Assembly (NCBI RefSeq): GCF_004342065.1
Contig: NZ_SLZU01000001.1
Location: 682,001-746,000, forward strand
DNA length: 64,000 nucleotides
Source: Primorskyibacter sedentarius
GTDB taxonomy: Bacteria; Pseudomonadota; Alphaproteobacteria; Rhodobacterales; Rhodobacteraceae
Direction of reading: 5' to 3'
This document shows, one piece after another, positions 37,257 through 45,908 of the stretch (its first letter is position 1; the number at the start of each line of letters is the position of its first letter). Below the pieces are notes generated by a model that worked only from the letters and a program-made list of their open reading frames with translations, made no database searches and was not told the origin of the DNA. The translations under genes were made by a program, and so were the position numbers.

Positions 37257-38030
37257 ATGAGCCAGACCACCCCTCCCGGAGACCGCATCGCCAAGGTGCT
37301 TGCCCGTGCCGGTGTCGCCAGCCGCCGCGAGGCGGAGCGCATGATCGAACTGGGCCGCGTCAGCGTGAATGGTCGCAAGATCGATAGCCCCGCGCTGAAC
37401 GTCACCGAAAAGGACCGGATCGCGGTGGATGGCAAACCGCTCAAAGAGGCAGAGCCGCCGCGTTTGTGGCTGTACCACAAACCGACCGGGTTGGTGACGA
37501 CGAACAGCGACGAAAAGGGCCGCGCGACGATTTTCGACAACCTCCCCGAGGATCTGCCCCGGGTGATGACGGTCGGGCGGCTCGACTTGAATTCCGAAGG
37601 CCTGCTGCTGCTGACCAATGATGGCGCGTTGAAACGCCGGATGGAACTGCCCTCGACCGGATGGTTGCGGCGTTACCGCGTGCGGATCAATGGCAGGCCC
37701 ACCGACGAAACCTTCGAGCCGCTCCGCAAGGGTCTGGTGATCGATGGGGAGCGGTTCCAGCCGATGATCGTCACACTCGACCGCCAACAAGGTGCAAATG
37801 CCTGGGTCACAGTTGGCCTGCGCGAAGGCAAAAACCGAGAGGTGCGGCGCGCGATGATGGATCTGGGACTGGCCGTGAACCGGCTGATCCGGGTCTCCTA
37901 TGGCCCGTTCCAGCTGGGTCAGCTCAAGGCGGGCGCGGTCGAGGAGATCCGGCCAAAGGTTTTGCGCGACCAGCTGGGTCTGGAAGGCGCCAAGACCGAC
38001 AAGCCAAAGGTCTCGCGCAAGCGCAGATAG
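37257..38030 (+). CDS. rluB: 23S rRNA pseudouridine(2605) synthase RluB-type
   Basis: 257 aa. An N-terminal S4 RNA-binding domain (about 8-60, RIAKVLARAGVASRREAERMIELGRVSVNG) is followed by an RsuA-family catalytic domain. The active Asp110 is in VGRLDLNSEGLLLLTNDG. The C-terminal LREGKNREVRRAMMDLGLAVNRLIR is standard. The short basic tail (KVSRKRR) is typical of RluB. The ATG at 37257 starts the S4 domain. Confidence 0.92.
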   Translation: MSQTTPPGDRIAKVLARAGVASRREAERMIELGRVSVNGRKIDSPALNVTEKDRIAVDGKPLKEAEPPRLWLYHKPTGLVTTNSDEKGRATIFDNLPEDLPRVMTVGRLDLNSEGLLLLTNDGALKRRMELPSTGWLRRYRVRINGRPTDETFEPLRKGLVIDGERFQPMIVTLDRQQGANAWVTVGLREGKNREVRRAMMDLGLAVNRLIRVSYGPFQLGQLKAGAVEEIRPKVLRDQLGLEGAKTDKPKVSRKRR

Positions 38031-38214
38031 GCGCATTTCCATCAAGCGACACCTGATGCGCGACGCCTTTGCAACTTGATGCAAACCGCTGCAGATCGCT
38101 GCCATGGCACCACTTTGTCGCCCCATTGCCGATTTGTCGCCGGAACTCCCCTTGTTCAACGGCGTTGTTTCGTGGAGTCTCACGACAAATTGACCTATCT
38201 ACGGGAATACGCTC

Positions 38215-39033
38215 ATGGCCGAACTACTGACCATCGAGAACCTTGGAAACCTGCTGATGCTGTGTTTCCTGCAAGCGGTTCTGGGGTTTGACAACCTGCT
38301 CTACATCTCCATCGAATCGCAACGCGCGCCTGTGGCGCAGCAAAAGGCGGTCCGCTACTGGGGCATCATCATCGCCGTGGCGCTGCGCGTGGTCCTTTTG
38401 TTCACCATGATCCAGCTGATCGACTCGATGGCAGAGCCGTTCTACGTCTTTGACTGGCCGGGCGTCATCGAAGGCGGTGTGAACTTTGCCACCTGCGTTT
38501 TCATAATTGGTGGTATTTTCATCATCTACACGGCGGTCAAGGAAATCGGCCACATGCTGGCGATTGAACATCTCAGCACGGATGTGGACGCGAAATCCGG
38601 CAAGAGCGCCACGCAGGTCGTGCTGCTCATCGTCATGATGAACCTGATCTTCTCGTTTGACTCCGTGCTTTCGGCGATTGCGATCACGGATGTGTTTCTG
38701 GTGCTGGCGACGGCGATCATCCTGTCAGGGCTGGCAATGCTGGTTCTGGCTGACACGGTCACCGCGTTTCTTGAAAAGAACCGGATGTACGAGGTTCTGG
38801 GCCTCTTCATCCTGCTGATCGTGGGCGTCGTCCTTTTGGGCGAATCCGGACAGGCCGCGGCCCATGCGATGCATGACGAAACGCTTGCGCTGCGTTTCTT
38901 CGGCTACGAGGTCGTGCCCATGTCCAAGACCACCTTCTACTTCAGCGTGTTGGTGCTGGTCGCGGTAGAGATCATCCAGTCGCGGTATTCGCGAAAGCTG
39001 AATGCCGAGCGCAGAACAGCCTCGCGCCACTGA
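38215..39033 (+). CDS. TerC-family integral membrane protein
   Basis: 272 aa with seven to eight transmembrane helices. It shows the TerC hallmark acidic residues in helices, QAVLGFDNLLYISI near the N-terminus and NLIFSFDSVLSAI in the middle, which resemble metal-coordinating sites. TerC proteins are linked to tellurite resistance, to metal export during secretion (manganese) and to membrane stress complexes. It is followed by a hairpin terminator, then by the XpaC-TelA cluster, with which TerC is functionally associated in other bacteria. Confidence 0.9.
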   Translation: MAELLTIENLGNLLMLCFLQAVLGFDNLLYISIESQRAPVAQQKAVRYWGIIIAVALRVVLLFTMIQLIDSMAEPFYVFDWPGVIEGGVNFATCVFIIGGIFIIYTAVKEIGHMLAIEHLSTDVDAKSGKSATQVVLLIVMMNLIFSFDSVLSAIAITDVFLVLATAIILSGLAMLVLADTVTAFLEKNRMYEVLGLFILLIVGVVLLGESGQAAAHAMHDETLALRFFGYEVVPMSKTTFYFSVLVLVAVEIIQSRYSRKLNAERRTASRH

Positions 39034-39049
39034 ATGCCTGCCAAATGAA

Positions 39050-39080
39050 CCGTGGCAGCCTGTATTACGGGCTGCCACGG
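39050..39080. terminator. Hairpin terminator after the TerC gene
   Basis: CCGTGGCAGCC (39050-39060) pairs perfectly with GGCTGCCACGG (39070-39080), loop nine bases. No T-run follows on the plus strand. Confidence 0.65.
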
Positions 39081-39176
39081 AAAGGTGGAATGCGTAGGCA
39101 ATTCTCCCCCTAGCACGCAAAGGGCCTATCGCCTAAGTTCTGACACAACAGATCCGGCTCAGAAACCAGAGGCAGC

Positions 39177-39266
39177 ATGACTGGCACCGCATTTCAGAAG
39201 ATCGCCTACGTTCTGCTTATTGTCGTCCTGTTCGGGGTGTCTTCCGGCTGGCTCGGGGGGCTTTGA
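39177..39266 (+). CDS. 29-residue membrane peptide upstream of XpaC
   Basis: A short open frame, ATG 39177 to TGA 39266, encoding one hydrophobic helix: IAYVLLIVVLFGVSSGW after a short MTGTAFQK head, ending LGGL. AGAGGCAGC precedes the ATG at good spacing. The stop is two bases before the XpaC ATG (39269), giving tight coupling. Codon use fits the neighbourhood. I recognise no family. It could be a leader peptide, a small membrane subunit of the cluster, or translation-coupling sequence only. Confidence 0.55.
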   Translation: MTGTAFQKIAYVLLIVVLFGVSSGWLGGL

Positions 39267-39268
39267 CG

Positions 39269-40153
39269 ATGGCACAGCGTTTTGGCGGCAAGTTCAGCCC
39301 CGACGGCACGGGCCCGGAGACATCCGAAGAACGCGGCGCGTTTCGCGGTGCGACAGTCGATCCCGTGGGCGCGCGCAGCAATGTTCTTTTCGTTCCGCCC
39401 GTGGTCTTGGCCTTTACCTCCATCGCAGGGGGTGCGACCACTCTGATCACTGGCCTGCTTGGCGCTGCGGCACTGGCGCTGGGGGCATGGCTTCTGCGGG
39501 ACGGGCTTCGCGCAGAGGCGGCGTATAATGCCCGCAAGGTCGCGCGACGGCCGGGATTTCCCAGAAAAATCGCAGCCGCCCTGCTGGCGGCAACAGGTGT
39601 GGCCCTTGCCGCATGGCGCAATGAGCCCGGCATCTTGGCCCCCGTGCTTTATGCCGCGGCTGCGGGTGGGTTGCATCTGGCCGCATTCGGCATCGATCCG
39701 ATGCGCAACAAGGGCATGGAAGGGATCGACACTTTCCAGCAAGACCGCGTGGCCAAGGCCGTCGACGAAGCCGAAAGACATCTTGCCGCCATGTCCGACG
39801 CCATCCGGCGCGCGGGCGACAGGCAGGTCGAAGCGCGGGTAGAGCGGTTTCAGGGCGAGGTGCGCGAACTTTTGCGCACGGTCGAAGAAGACCCTCGCGA
39901 TCTGACCGCTGCACGGAAATACATGGGTGTCTACCTGATGGGCGCCCGCGACGCTTCGGTGAAATTCGCCGATGTCTACAGCCGGACGCAGGATGCCGGG
40001 GCGCGCTCTGACTACATGATGTTGCTGACCGATCTCGAAGAAAGCTTCAGCGCGAAGAAACGCAAGTTGCTGCTGGACGACAATTCCGACCTGACGGTCG
40101 AGATAGAGGTCCTTCGTGACCGGCTTCAGCGCGACGGTATCCGGCTGAAATAG
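39269..40153 (+). CDS. XpaC-like membrane protein (5-bromo-4-chloroindolyl phosphate hydrolysis family)
   Basis: 294 aa. The N-terminus (about 1-38) is soluble. Two to four hydrophobic segments follow between about 40 and 140 (VLFVPPVVLAFTSIAGG, TGLLGAAALALGAWLL, AAALLAATGVALAAW, LAPVLYAAAAGGLHLAAF). The C-terminal half is a long charged helical domain (IDTFQQDRVAKAVDEAERHLAAM and on) characteristic of XpaC. Despite the family name, the enzymatic activity is not established. XpaC is nearly always paired with TelA, which begins 30 bases downstream. Confidence 0.85.
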   Translation: MAQRFGGKFSPDGTGPETSEERGAFRGATVDPVGARSNVLFVPPVVLAFTSIAGGATTLITGLLGAAALALGAWLLRDGLRAEAAYNARKVARRPGFPRKIAAALLAATGVALAAWRNEPGILAPVLYAAAAGGLHLAAFGIDPMRNKGMEGIDTFQQDRVAKAVDEAERHLAAMSDAIRRAGDRQVEARVERFQGEVRELLRTVEEDPRDLTAARKYMGVYLMGARDASVKFADVYSRTQDAGARSDYMMLLTDLEESFSAKKRKLLLDDNSDLTVEIEVLRDRLQRDGIRLK

Positions 40154-40183
40154 AAAATTGCATGACTTTAAAGAGGTACACCG

Positions 40184-41383
40184 ATGTCTGAGAACGTAAG
40201 GGAAAAGGCCGAGCAGACGCTTGCGCTCGTCGAAGAAGTGAATGCCGTTGTCCTGCCCGAACCGGTAGACGCCGGTGAGGTCATTTCGTTGGCCGAGGCC
40301 GACGCGCCGCTGGGTGAGGAAATCCGTAGCCGGATGGACGAGATCGACATGGGCGATACCAATTCCATCGTCGCGTTCGGTTCTGCCGCGCAGGCCGAAT
40401 TGCAGGAAATCAGCCAGGCCATGCTGCAGGACGTGCGCAACAAGGATGTGGGCCCGGCGGGCGACTCCCTGCGCAATATCGTCACCACGATCCGGGGCTT
40501 TTCGGTGTCCGAGCTGGATGTTCGCCGCAAGCGCAGCTGGTGGGAAAAGCTTCTGGGCCGCGCCGCGCCCTTCGCCAAGTTTACCGCCAAATTCGAGCAG
40601 GTGCAGGGCCAGATCGACCGCGTGACCGACGACCTGCTCAAGCATGAACATACGCTCTTGAAAGACATCAAGTCGCTCGACCTGCTGTATGAAAAGACAC
40701 TGGCCTTTTATGACGAACTGGCGCTTTACATCGCGGCAGGCGAAGAAAAGCTGCGCGTTCTGGACGAAGAGGTGATCCCTGCGAAAGAGGCCGAAGTTCA
40801 GGCCACGCCCGAGGGCGACCAGGTGATGGTCGCACAGGAATTGCGGGATCTGCGCGCCGCGCGCGATGATCTGGAACGCCGGGTCCATGACCTGAAGCTG
40901 ACCCGGCAGGTGACGATGCAGTCGCTGCCCTCCATCCGCCTTGTGCAGGAAAACGACAAGAGTCTGGTCACCAAGATCAACTCGACCCTCGTGAACACTG
41001 TCCCGCTGTGGGAAACCCAACTGGCACAGGCGGTGACGATCCAGCGCTCTGCCGAAGCGGCGGTTGCCGTGCGCGATGCCAATGACCTGACCAACGAGCT
41101 GTTGACGTCGAACGCCAAGAACCTGCGCGACAGCAACAAGATGATCCGTCAGGAAATGGAGCGCGGCGTCTTCGACATCGAGGCCGTCAAGCAAGCCAAT
41201 GCCGACCTGATTGGCACCATTCAGGAATCGCTTCAGATCGCGGATGAAGGCAAGGCCCGCCGCGCCGCTGCCGAAGCTGAACTGAAGAAGATGGAAGCCG
41301 AACTGCGCGATACGCTTGCGTCAGCAAAGGCCAAAAAGACCGGGCTGGGCGATACTGCCTCGACCTCTGTACCACGGGGCTGA
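40184..41383 (+). CDS. telA: TelA-family toxic-anion (tellurite) resistance protein
   Basis: 399 aa cytoplasmic protein of almost wholly helical, coiled-coil character. The TelA domain contains FSVSELDVRRKRSWWEKLLGR and KFTAKFEQVQGQIDRVTDDLLKHEHTLLKDIKSLDLLYEKT. VTMQSLPSIRLVQENDKSLVTKI near the middle is typical. TelA gives tellurite and cell-envelope stress tolerance in several bacteria, by an unknown mechanism. AGAGG precedes the ATG. The stop is three bases from the DUF2927 start. The pair XpaC-TelA corresponds to the yaaN-xpaC pair of Bacillus. Confidence 0.93.
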   Translation: MSENVREKAEQTLALVEEVNAVVLPEPVDAGEVISLAEADAPLGEEIRSRMDEIDMGDTNSIVAFGSAAQAELQEISQAMLQDVRNKDVGPAGDSLRNIVTTIRGFSVSELDVRRKRSWWEKLLGRAAPFAKFTAKFEQVQGQIDRVTDDLLKHEHTLLKDIKSLDLLYEKTLAFYDELALYIAAGEEKLRVLDEEVIPAKEAEVQATPEGDQVMVAQELRDLRAARDDLERRVHDLKLTRQVTMQSLPSIRLVQENDKSLVTKINSTLVNTVPLWETQLAQAVTIQRSAEAAVAVRDANDLTNELLTSNAKNLRDSNKMIRQEMERGVFDIEAVKQANADLIGTIQESLQIADEGKARRAAAEAELKKMEAELRDTLASAKAKKTGLGDTASTSVPRG

Positions 41384-41386
41384 AAC

Positions 41387-42403
41387 ATGCGGGTGGGACG
41401 TAGGGCACGTCAGCTCTTGCTGACCGGGTTCGCGGTGGCGGCGCTCGCTGCCTGTGAAATCCTTCCAAATGAGCCCACCCCGCCCGAAGACATACCGCAG
41501 GTGGCGCCGACACGTCCGCGCGCCGCCCCGCAACCCGCTCCCTCGCCGACAACCGGCATAGACACGACCCCGGCGCCAAGCACTGCCCCGCGATCGGCGG
41601 CCAGCCGCGAACTGGCGGCGTATTATGGCCGGTTGCAACAGGATCTGTTGGTTCAGGGTTTGTTACGCACCGATGGCGGCGGCCCGGACACGCCCTTTAC
41701 AGACACGATGCTGGTGCGCAATTTCGAACGTATCGCTCTTGCCGAAGAATACGCCCGCGGCGCAGGCTTCACCCGCAGCAGCGGAGAGCTTGGACGGGTC
41801 AAGAAGTGGAACGGCCCGGTGCGCATTTCGGTCGATTTTGGCGCCTCTGTCGATGCCGACCAGCGCATCACAGATCAGGCCCAGGTTGCGCGCTATGTTG
41901 CAAGGCTGGCGCGCGTCACCCGCCATCCTGTCAGCATCAGCCAGAGCAACGCGAATTTCCACGTGCTTTTCATGGGCGAGGATGACAGCGACCAGCTCAA
42001 GCCCCGCATTCGCGCCCTTGTGCCCGAAATCAGCGATTCCGCCCTTTCGATCTTTGACAACCTTCCGCGTGGTATCCATTGCCTTGTGCTCGCCTTCTCG
42101 GGCAGCCCGAACGGTTATGACTACGCCCGCGCCGTGGCGCTGATCCGGGCCGAGCATCCTGATCTGCTGCGCCAATCCTGCATTCACGAAGAGCTGGCGC
42201 AGGGGCTCGGGCTTGGCAATGACAGCCCGACCGCACGCCCCTCCATCTTCAATGACGACGACGAATTCGCCCTGCTGACGACGCACGACGAGATGTTGTT
42301 GAAAATCCTGTACGATCCAAGGCTGAAGCCCGGCATGTCCGCCGACCAGGCCCGCCCCATCGTACGAGAGCTTGCCGCCCGGATGACCGGCGGCCCCAGT
42401 TAA
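41387..42403 (+). CDS. DUF2927 lipoprotein, metalloprotease-like
   Basis: 338 aa. A basic signal peptide with lipobox LAAC (Cys23) marks it as a lipoprotein. A Pro/Thr/Ala-rich linker (about 27-75) follows. The DUF2927 domain contains SCIHEELAQGLGLGNDSPTARPSIFNDDDEFALLT, a pattern like HExxH zinc proteases, but the second His is replaced. Whether it has peptidase activity is unknown. The mature protein would sit in the periplasm, probably anchored in the outer membrane. The gene is coupled to telA (three bases) and precedes the SPFH gene by 15 bases. Confidence 0.8.
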   Translation: MRVGRRARQLLLTGFAVAALAACEILPNEPTPPEDIPQVAPTRPRAAPQPAPSPTTGIDTTPAPSTAPRSAASRELAAYYGRLQQDLLVQGLLRTDGGGPDTPFTDTMLVRNFERIALAEEYARGAGFTRSSGELGRVKKWNGPVRISVDFGASVDADQRITDQAQVARYVARLARVTRHPVSISQSNANFHVLFMGEDDSDQLKPRIRALVPEISDSALSIFDNLPRGIHCLVLAFSGSPNGYDYARAVALIRAEHPDLLRQSCIHEELAQGLGLGNDSPTARPSIFNDDDEFALLTTHDEMLLKILYDPRLKPGMSADQARPIVRELAARMTGGPS

Positions 42404-42418
42404 CCCGAGGAGTAACCC

Positions 42419-43531
42419 ATGGGCATTTTCGATTTTCTGAGCGGTCAGTTCATAGACGTCATCCACTGGACCGATGACACCCGCGATACGATGGTCTGGC
42501 GTTTCGAGCGTGAGGGCCACGAGATCAAATACGGTGCCAAGCTGACGGTGCGCGAAGGTCAGGCGGCCGTGTTCGTGCATGAAGGTCAGTTGGCGGATGT
42601 GTTCACGCCGGGCCTGTACATGCTCGAAACCAACAACATGCCCATCATGACGACGCTCCAGCATTGGGATCACGGTTTCAAAAGCCCGTTCAAGTCAGAG
42701 ATCTATTTCGTCAATACAACGCGGTTCAATGATCTGAAATGGGGCACCAAGAACCCTATCATGCTGCGCGACCCGGAATTCGGGCCGACCCGCATCCGCG
42801 CCTTCGGCACCTACTCCGTCCGCGTCGGAGAGCCCGCGCGTTTCATGTCTGAAATCGTCGGTACGGATGGCGAATTCACGATGGACGAGATCAGCTTTCA
42901 GATCCGCAACATCATCGTGCAGGAATTCAGCCGGGTGATTGCTGCATCCGGCATACCCGTACTGGATATGGCCGCGAACACCGCCGAGCTGGGCAAAGTG
43001 CTGGCCCATGCGATTTCTCCGACGCTGGAGCAATACGGCCTGACCATCCCCGAGCTTTACATCGAGAATATCTCGCTGCCGCCTGCAGTGGAAAAGGCGC
43101 TGGACACCCGCACCTCTCGCGGGCTGTCGGGCGATCTGGAGCAGCACCTGAAATACTCTGCCGCCGAGGCGCTGCGTCAGGGTGGTGACGCATCGGGCGC
43201 AATGGGGGCAGGCATGGGTGCAGGCATGGGCATGGCGATGGCAGGCCAGATGATGGGCGGCCAGCGCGGCCCATGGGGCGCGGCCCCGGCCCAGGCCCCC
43301 AGCGCACCGCCGCCGCCCCCGGTGGAGCATGTCTGGCACCTTGCCAAGAATGGCGAAACGCAGGGCCCGTTCTCCAAGGCGCAACTGGGTCGCATGGCCC
43401 AGAACGGCGAAATGACCCGCGAGACCTATGTCTGGACCGCAGGTCAGGACGGCTGGAAACCTGCCGAGGATGTGGACGAGCTGGCGCAGCTTTTCACCGT
43501 CATGCCCCCGCCCCCGCCGCCGGGCATCTGA
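42419..43531 (+). CDS. SPFH/Band-7 domain protein with C-terminal GYF_2 domain
   Basis: 370 aa. The N-terminal three quarters resembles the YdjI/'virion core protein' SPFH group: ITVREGQ-type core with VREGQAAVFVHEGQLADVFTPGLYMLETNNMPIMTTLQ. A Gly/Met-rich linker follows (about 258-285, MGAGMGAGMGMAMAGQMMGG), then proline runs and a C-terminal GYF_2 domain (about 303-360, WHLAKNGETQGPFSKAQLGRMAQ ... TYVWTAGQDGW). GYF_2 domains bind proline-rich partners. There is no obvious transmembrane helix, so it is probably a peripheral membrane scaffold. AGGAG precedes the ATG. Confidence 0.88.
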   Translation: MGIFDFLSGQFIDVIHWTDDTRDTMVWRFEREGHEIKYGAKLTVREGQAAVFVHEGQLADVFTPGLYMLETNNMPIMTTLQHWDHGFKSPFKSEIYFVNTTRFNDLKWGTKNPIMLRDPEFGPTRIRAFGTYSVRVGEPARFMSEIVGTDGEFTMDEISFQIRNIIVQEFSRVIAASGIPVLDMAANTAELGKVLAHAISPTLEQYGLTIPELYIENISLPPAVEKALDTRTSRGLSGDLEQHLKYSAAEALRQGGDASGAMGAGMGAGMGMAMAGQMMGGQRGPWGAAPAQAPSAPPPPPVEHVWHLAKNGETQGPFSKAQLGRMAQNGEMTRETYVWTAGQDGWKPAEDVDELAQLFTVMPPPPPPGI

Positions 43532-43657
43532 CACAGCTAGAGCCCTTCGCAGGCGGTGTTTGCGGGGGGCTTCGGATTTGGACGACGACAGCGTTTTCGG
43601 GTCAAGGGCGCCAAAACTCGGCCCGCGCTCCTGACCCGCAACAGGCACGAGGTTGAG

Positions 43658-44767
43658 ATGCCCGACCAGACCCTGACTGCGCCGCAATCAGAGCACCGCT
43701 TTCCCTGTGATCAATGTGGCGCGGATATGCGGTTTGACCCGGATGCGGGCCAGCTGGTCTGCGACCATTGCGGCAACACCTCGGAAGTGGCGCAATCTGG
43801 TCCCTGGACCGGCGGCATCCGTGAAATCGACTTTGACCGCGCCGTCCGGGGCGACATGTCCGAGGCCGAGATCGAGGAAACCCGCGTCACGAAATGCCCC
43901 AATTGCGGTGCTTCGGTAGAATTCGACGCAGATATTCACGCCACCGAATGCCCGTTCTGCGCCACGCCCGTCGTCACCGATACCGGCGCGCATCGGCATA
44001 TCAAACCGCGCGCCTTGTTGCCGTTCCGCCTTAGTCAGGAAGAGGCCCGGACAGCGATGAACGACTGGCTTGGCGGGCTTTGGTTCGCCCCCGGCGGCCT
44101 GAAGGACTATGCGCGAAAGGGTCGAAAGATGAACGGGATCTACGTGCCCTACTGGACCTTCGACGCCGATACGAAGTCGCGTTACCGGGGCGAGCGGGGC
44201 ACCGTCTATTACGAAACGCGCACCGTCACGCGCGAAGGCAAGACCGAGCAGGTCCGCGTGCAGAAGATACGATGGCAGTTAGTGTCGGGCCGCGTTGCGC
44301 GGTTCTTTGACGACGTGCTCGTGCTGGCCTCGACATCCCTGCCCAAGCGGTTCACCGACGCGCTGGAACCCTGGGATCTGTCAGAGCTGGAAACTTACCG
44401 GCCCGAATTTCTGGCCGGTTTCCGCGCTGAAGGCTACGGCGTGCAACTGGAAGACGGGTTCGACGAGGCCCGCCATATCATGGACCGCCAGATTGCGCGC
44501 GATATCCGCTTTGACATTGGCGGCGACAGGCAGCGCATTCACAGCGTTGATACCGATGTGGACGACGTGACCTTTAAACATATCCTGCTACCGGTCTGGC
44601 TGGCCGCATATAAATTCCGCGGCAAGACCTACCGCTTTGTCGTCAATGGCCGTACCGGGCGGGTGCAGGGCGAACGGCCCTGGTCGGCCTGGAAAATCGC
44701 GATTGCCGTGATCCTTGGTCTGATCGTGGCGGCGGGCGTCGGCTATGTCGTCGCGATGAACCAATAG
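43658..44767 (+). CDS. Double zinc-ribbon protein with C-terminal membrane anchor (TFIIB-like)
   Basis: 369 aa. Two zinc ribbons, C17/C20 with C35/C38 (CDQC, CDHC) and C80/C83 with C98/C101 (CPNC, CPFC), are followed by a large alpha/beta region (about 120-335) including MNGIYVPYWTFDADTKSRYRGERG. A single C-terminal helix (about 342-364) anchors the soluble part in the cytoplasm. It belongs to the YdjG-like group, often annotated as 'TFIIB-type zinc ribbon' or misread as a primosomal helicase. It lacks helicase motifs. The ATG at 43658 is chosen because the upstream in-frame codons (from 43556) have no family similarity. Confidence 0.82.
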   Translation: MPDQTLTAPQSEHRFPCDQCGADMRFDPDAGQLVCDHCGNTSEVAQSGPWTGGIREIDFDRAVRGDMSEAEIEETRVTKCPNCGASVEFDADIHATECPFCATPVVTDTGAHRHIKPRALLPFRLSQEEARTAMNDWLGGLWFAPGGLKDYARKGRKMNGIYVPYWTFDADTKSRYRGERGTVYYETRTVTREGKTEQVRVQKIRWQLVSGRVARFFDDVLVLASTSLPKRFTDALEPWDLSELETYRPEFLAGFRAEGYGVQLEDGFDEARHIMDRQIARDIRFDIGGDRQRIHSVDTDVDDVTFKHILLPVWLAAYKFRGKTYRFVVNGRTGRVQGERPWSAWKIAIAVILGLIVAAGVGYVVAMNQ

Positions 44768-44772
44768 GGCGC

Positions 44773-44828
44773 CCGTTCCCGCGCGGTCGCAAATCTTTTC
44801 CGGCCGCGCGCAGACCTGCCGGGAACGG
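44773..44828. terminator. Long imperfect hairpin after the zinc-ribbon gene
   Basis: CCGTTCCCG (44773-44781) pairs with CGGGAACGG (44820-44828). Inside, GCGCGG (44781-44786) can pair with CCGCGC (44804-44809). It lies six bases past the stop codon and probably ends the stress-cluster transcript, though without a T-run. Confidence 0.45.
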
Positions 44829-44999
44829 ACCATATCAATGTCCATCGCCCATTACGCGTTCTTCAACGTTGTTTTGACGCTTTGCGAAGTCTAGCGTGGA
44901 AAACTGCGCGCTACCTCAGCCGGGCATAAATCCGCGAGGCTTGGCCTTGAAGGGAATCGTTGCTCATGTTAGCGCAAACAAAGCAATTGGGAGGTGTCC

Positions 45000-45908
45000 A
45001 TGATACTCTGCTGTGGCGAAGCGCTGATCGACATGTTGCCGCGTACGACGACCGAAGGCGAAGGCGCCTTTGCGCCGCATGCGGGCGGTGCTGTTTTCAA
45101 TACCGCCATCGCGCTGGGGCGTTTGGGCGCACCTGCGGGGTATTTCGGCGGTCTGAGCCATGATCTTTTTGGCAAGCTGCTGGAAACCAACCTTGCCGCT
45201 GCCCATGTCGACAGCCGCCTTGCTCCGCGTTCTGACAGGCCGACGACGCTGGCCTTTGTGACGCTGACCGACGGACATGCGCAATATGCCTTCTACGATG
45301 AGAATACGGCCGGGCGGATGCTGCATGCAGACGACCTGCCCGCGTTGACGGACGAGGTGAACGCGCTCTTTTTCGGCGGCATCAGCCTGGTCGGCGAACC
45401 CGCGGCCGATGCATACAAAGCGCTCGCCCTGCGCGAGGCCCCGCGCCTTCCAGTCATGATGGATCCCAACATCCGCCCCAGCTTCATCACCGACGAGGCG
45501 CGCTATCGCGCCCGTCTGGATGCGATGCTGGCCGTGACAGACATCGTCAAGATCTCGGACGAGGATCTGGCCTGGCTTGGCACCACGCCAGAAGCACTGC
45601 TGGCCAGCGGCGGGCCAAAGCTGATCCTGATGACCCGCGGCGCAAAGGGTGTCGAGGCGCATCTTGCCAGCGGCAGTTTCGAAGTGCCCGCGCAGAAGGC
45701 CGTTGTCGTGGATACGGTCGGTGCCGGTGACACGTTCAACGCAGGGCTGCTTGCCGGTCTCTGGCAGGACGGGTTGCTGAGCAAGGAGGCGATCGCCTCT
45801 GCCGGACAGGACGCGCTCCGCCCGGCTATCGAACTGGGGGCACGCGCCGCAGCCGTCACCGTCAGCCGTGCTGGCGCCAACCCGCCCTGGGCCGAAGAAC
45901 TGGCATGA
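45000..45908 (+). CDS. PfkB-family carbohydrate kinase (fructokinase-like)
   Basis: 302 aa ribokinase-fold kinase. The N-terminus [13 protein letters not shown] and [15 protein letters not shown] are substrate-side motifs. The C-terminal [17 protein letters not shown] contains the catalytic aspartate. The pattern resembles fructokinases of this order, but the sugar is not certain. The ATG at 45000 has a strong GGGAGG at 5-base spacing; a GTG at 44994 lies inside that site. The stop overlaps the dtd start by four bases. Confidence 0.88.
   Translation: MILCCGEALIDMLPRTTTEGEGAFAPHAGGAVFNTAIALGRLGAPAGYFGGLSHDLFGKLLETNLAAAHVDSRLAPRSDRPTTLAFVTLTDGHAQYAFYDENTAGRMLHADDLPALTDEVNALFFGGISLVGEPAADAYKALALREAPRLPVMMDPNIRPSFITDEARYRARLDAMLAVTDIVKISDEDLAWLGTTPEALLASGGPKLILMTRGAKGVEAHLASGSFEVPAQKAVVVDTVGAGDTFNAGLLAGLWQDGLLSKEAIASAGQDALRPAIELGARAAAVTVSRAGANPPWAEELA

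Noticed and set aside
38076-38089. TTGATGCAAACCGC upstream of the TerC gene as an FNR box
   Set aside because: The second half-site ATCAA is absent.
41663-42673. Minus-strand open frame opposite the DUF2927 and SPFH genes
   Set aside because: It spans two well-supported plus-strand genes; composition is typical of an antisense shadow.
43201-43270. Short tandem DNA repeats
   Set aside because: This is the Gly/Met/Ala linker of the SPFH protein, not a separate repeat array.
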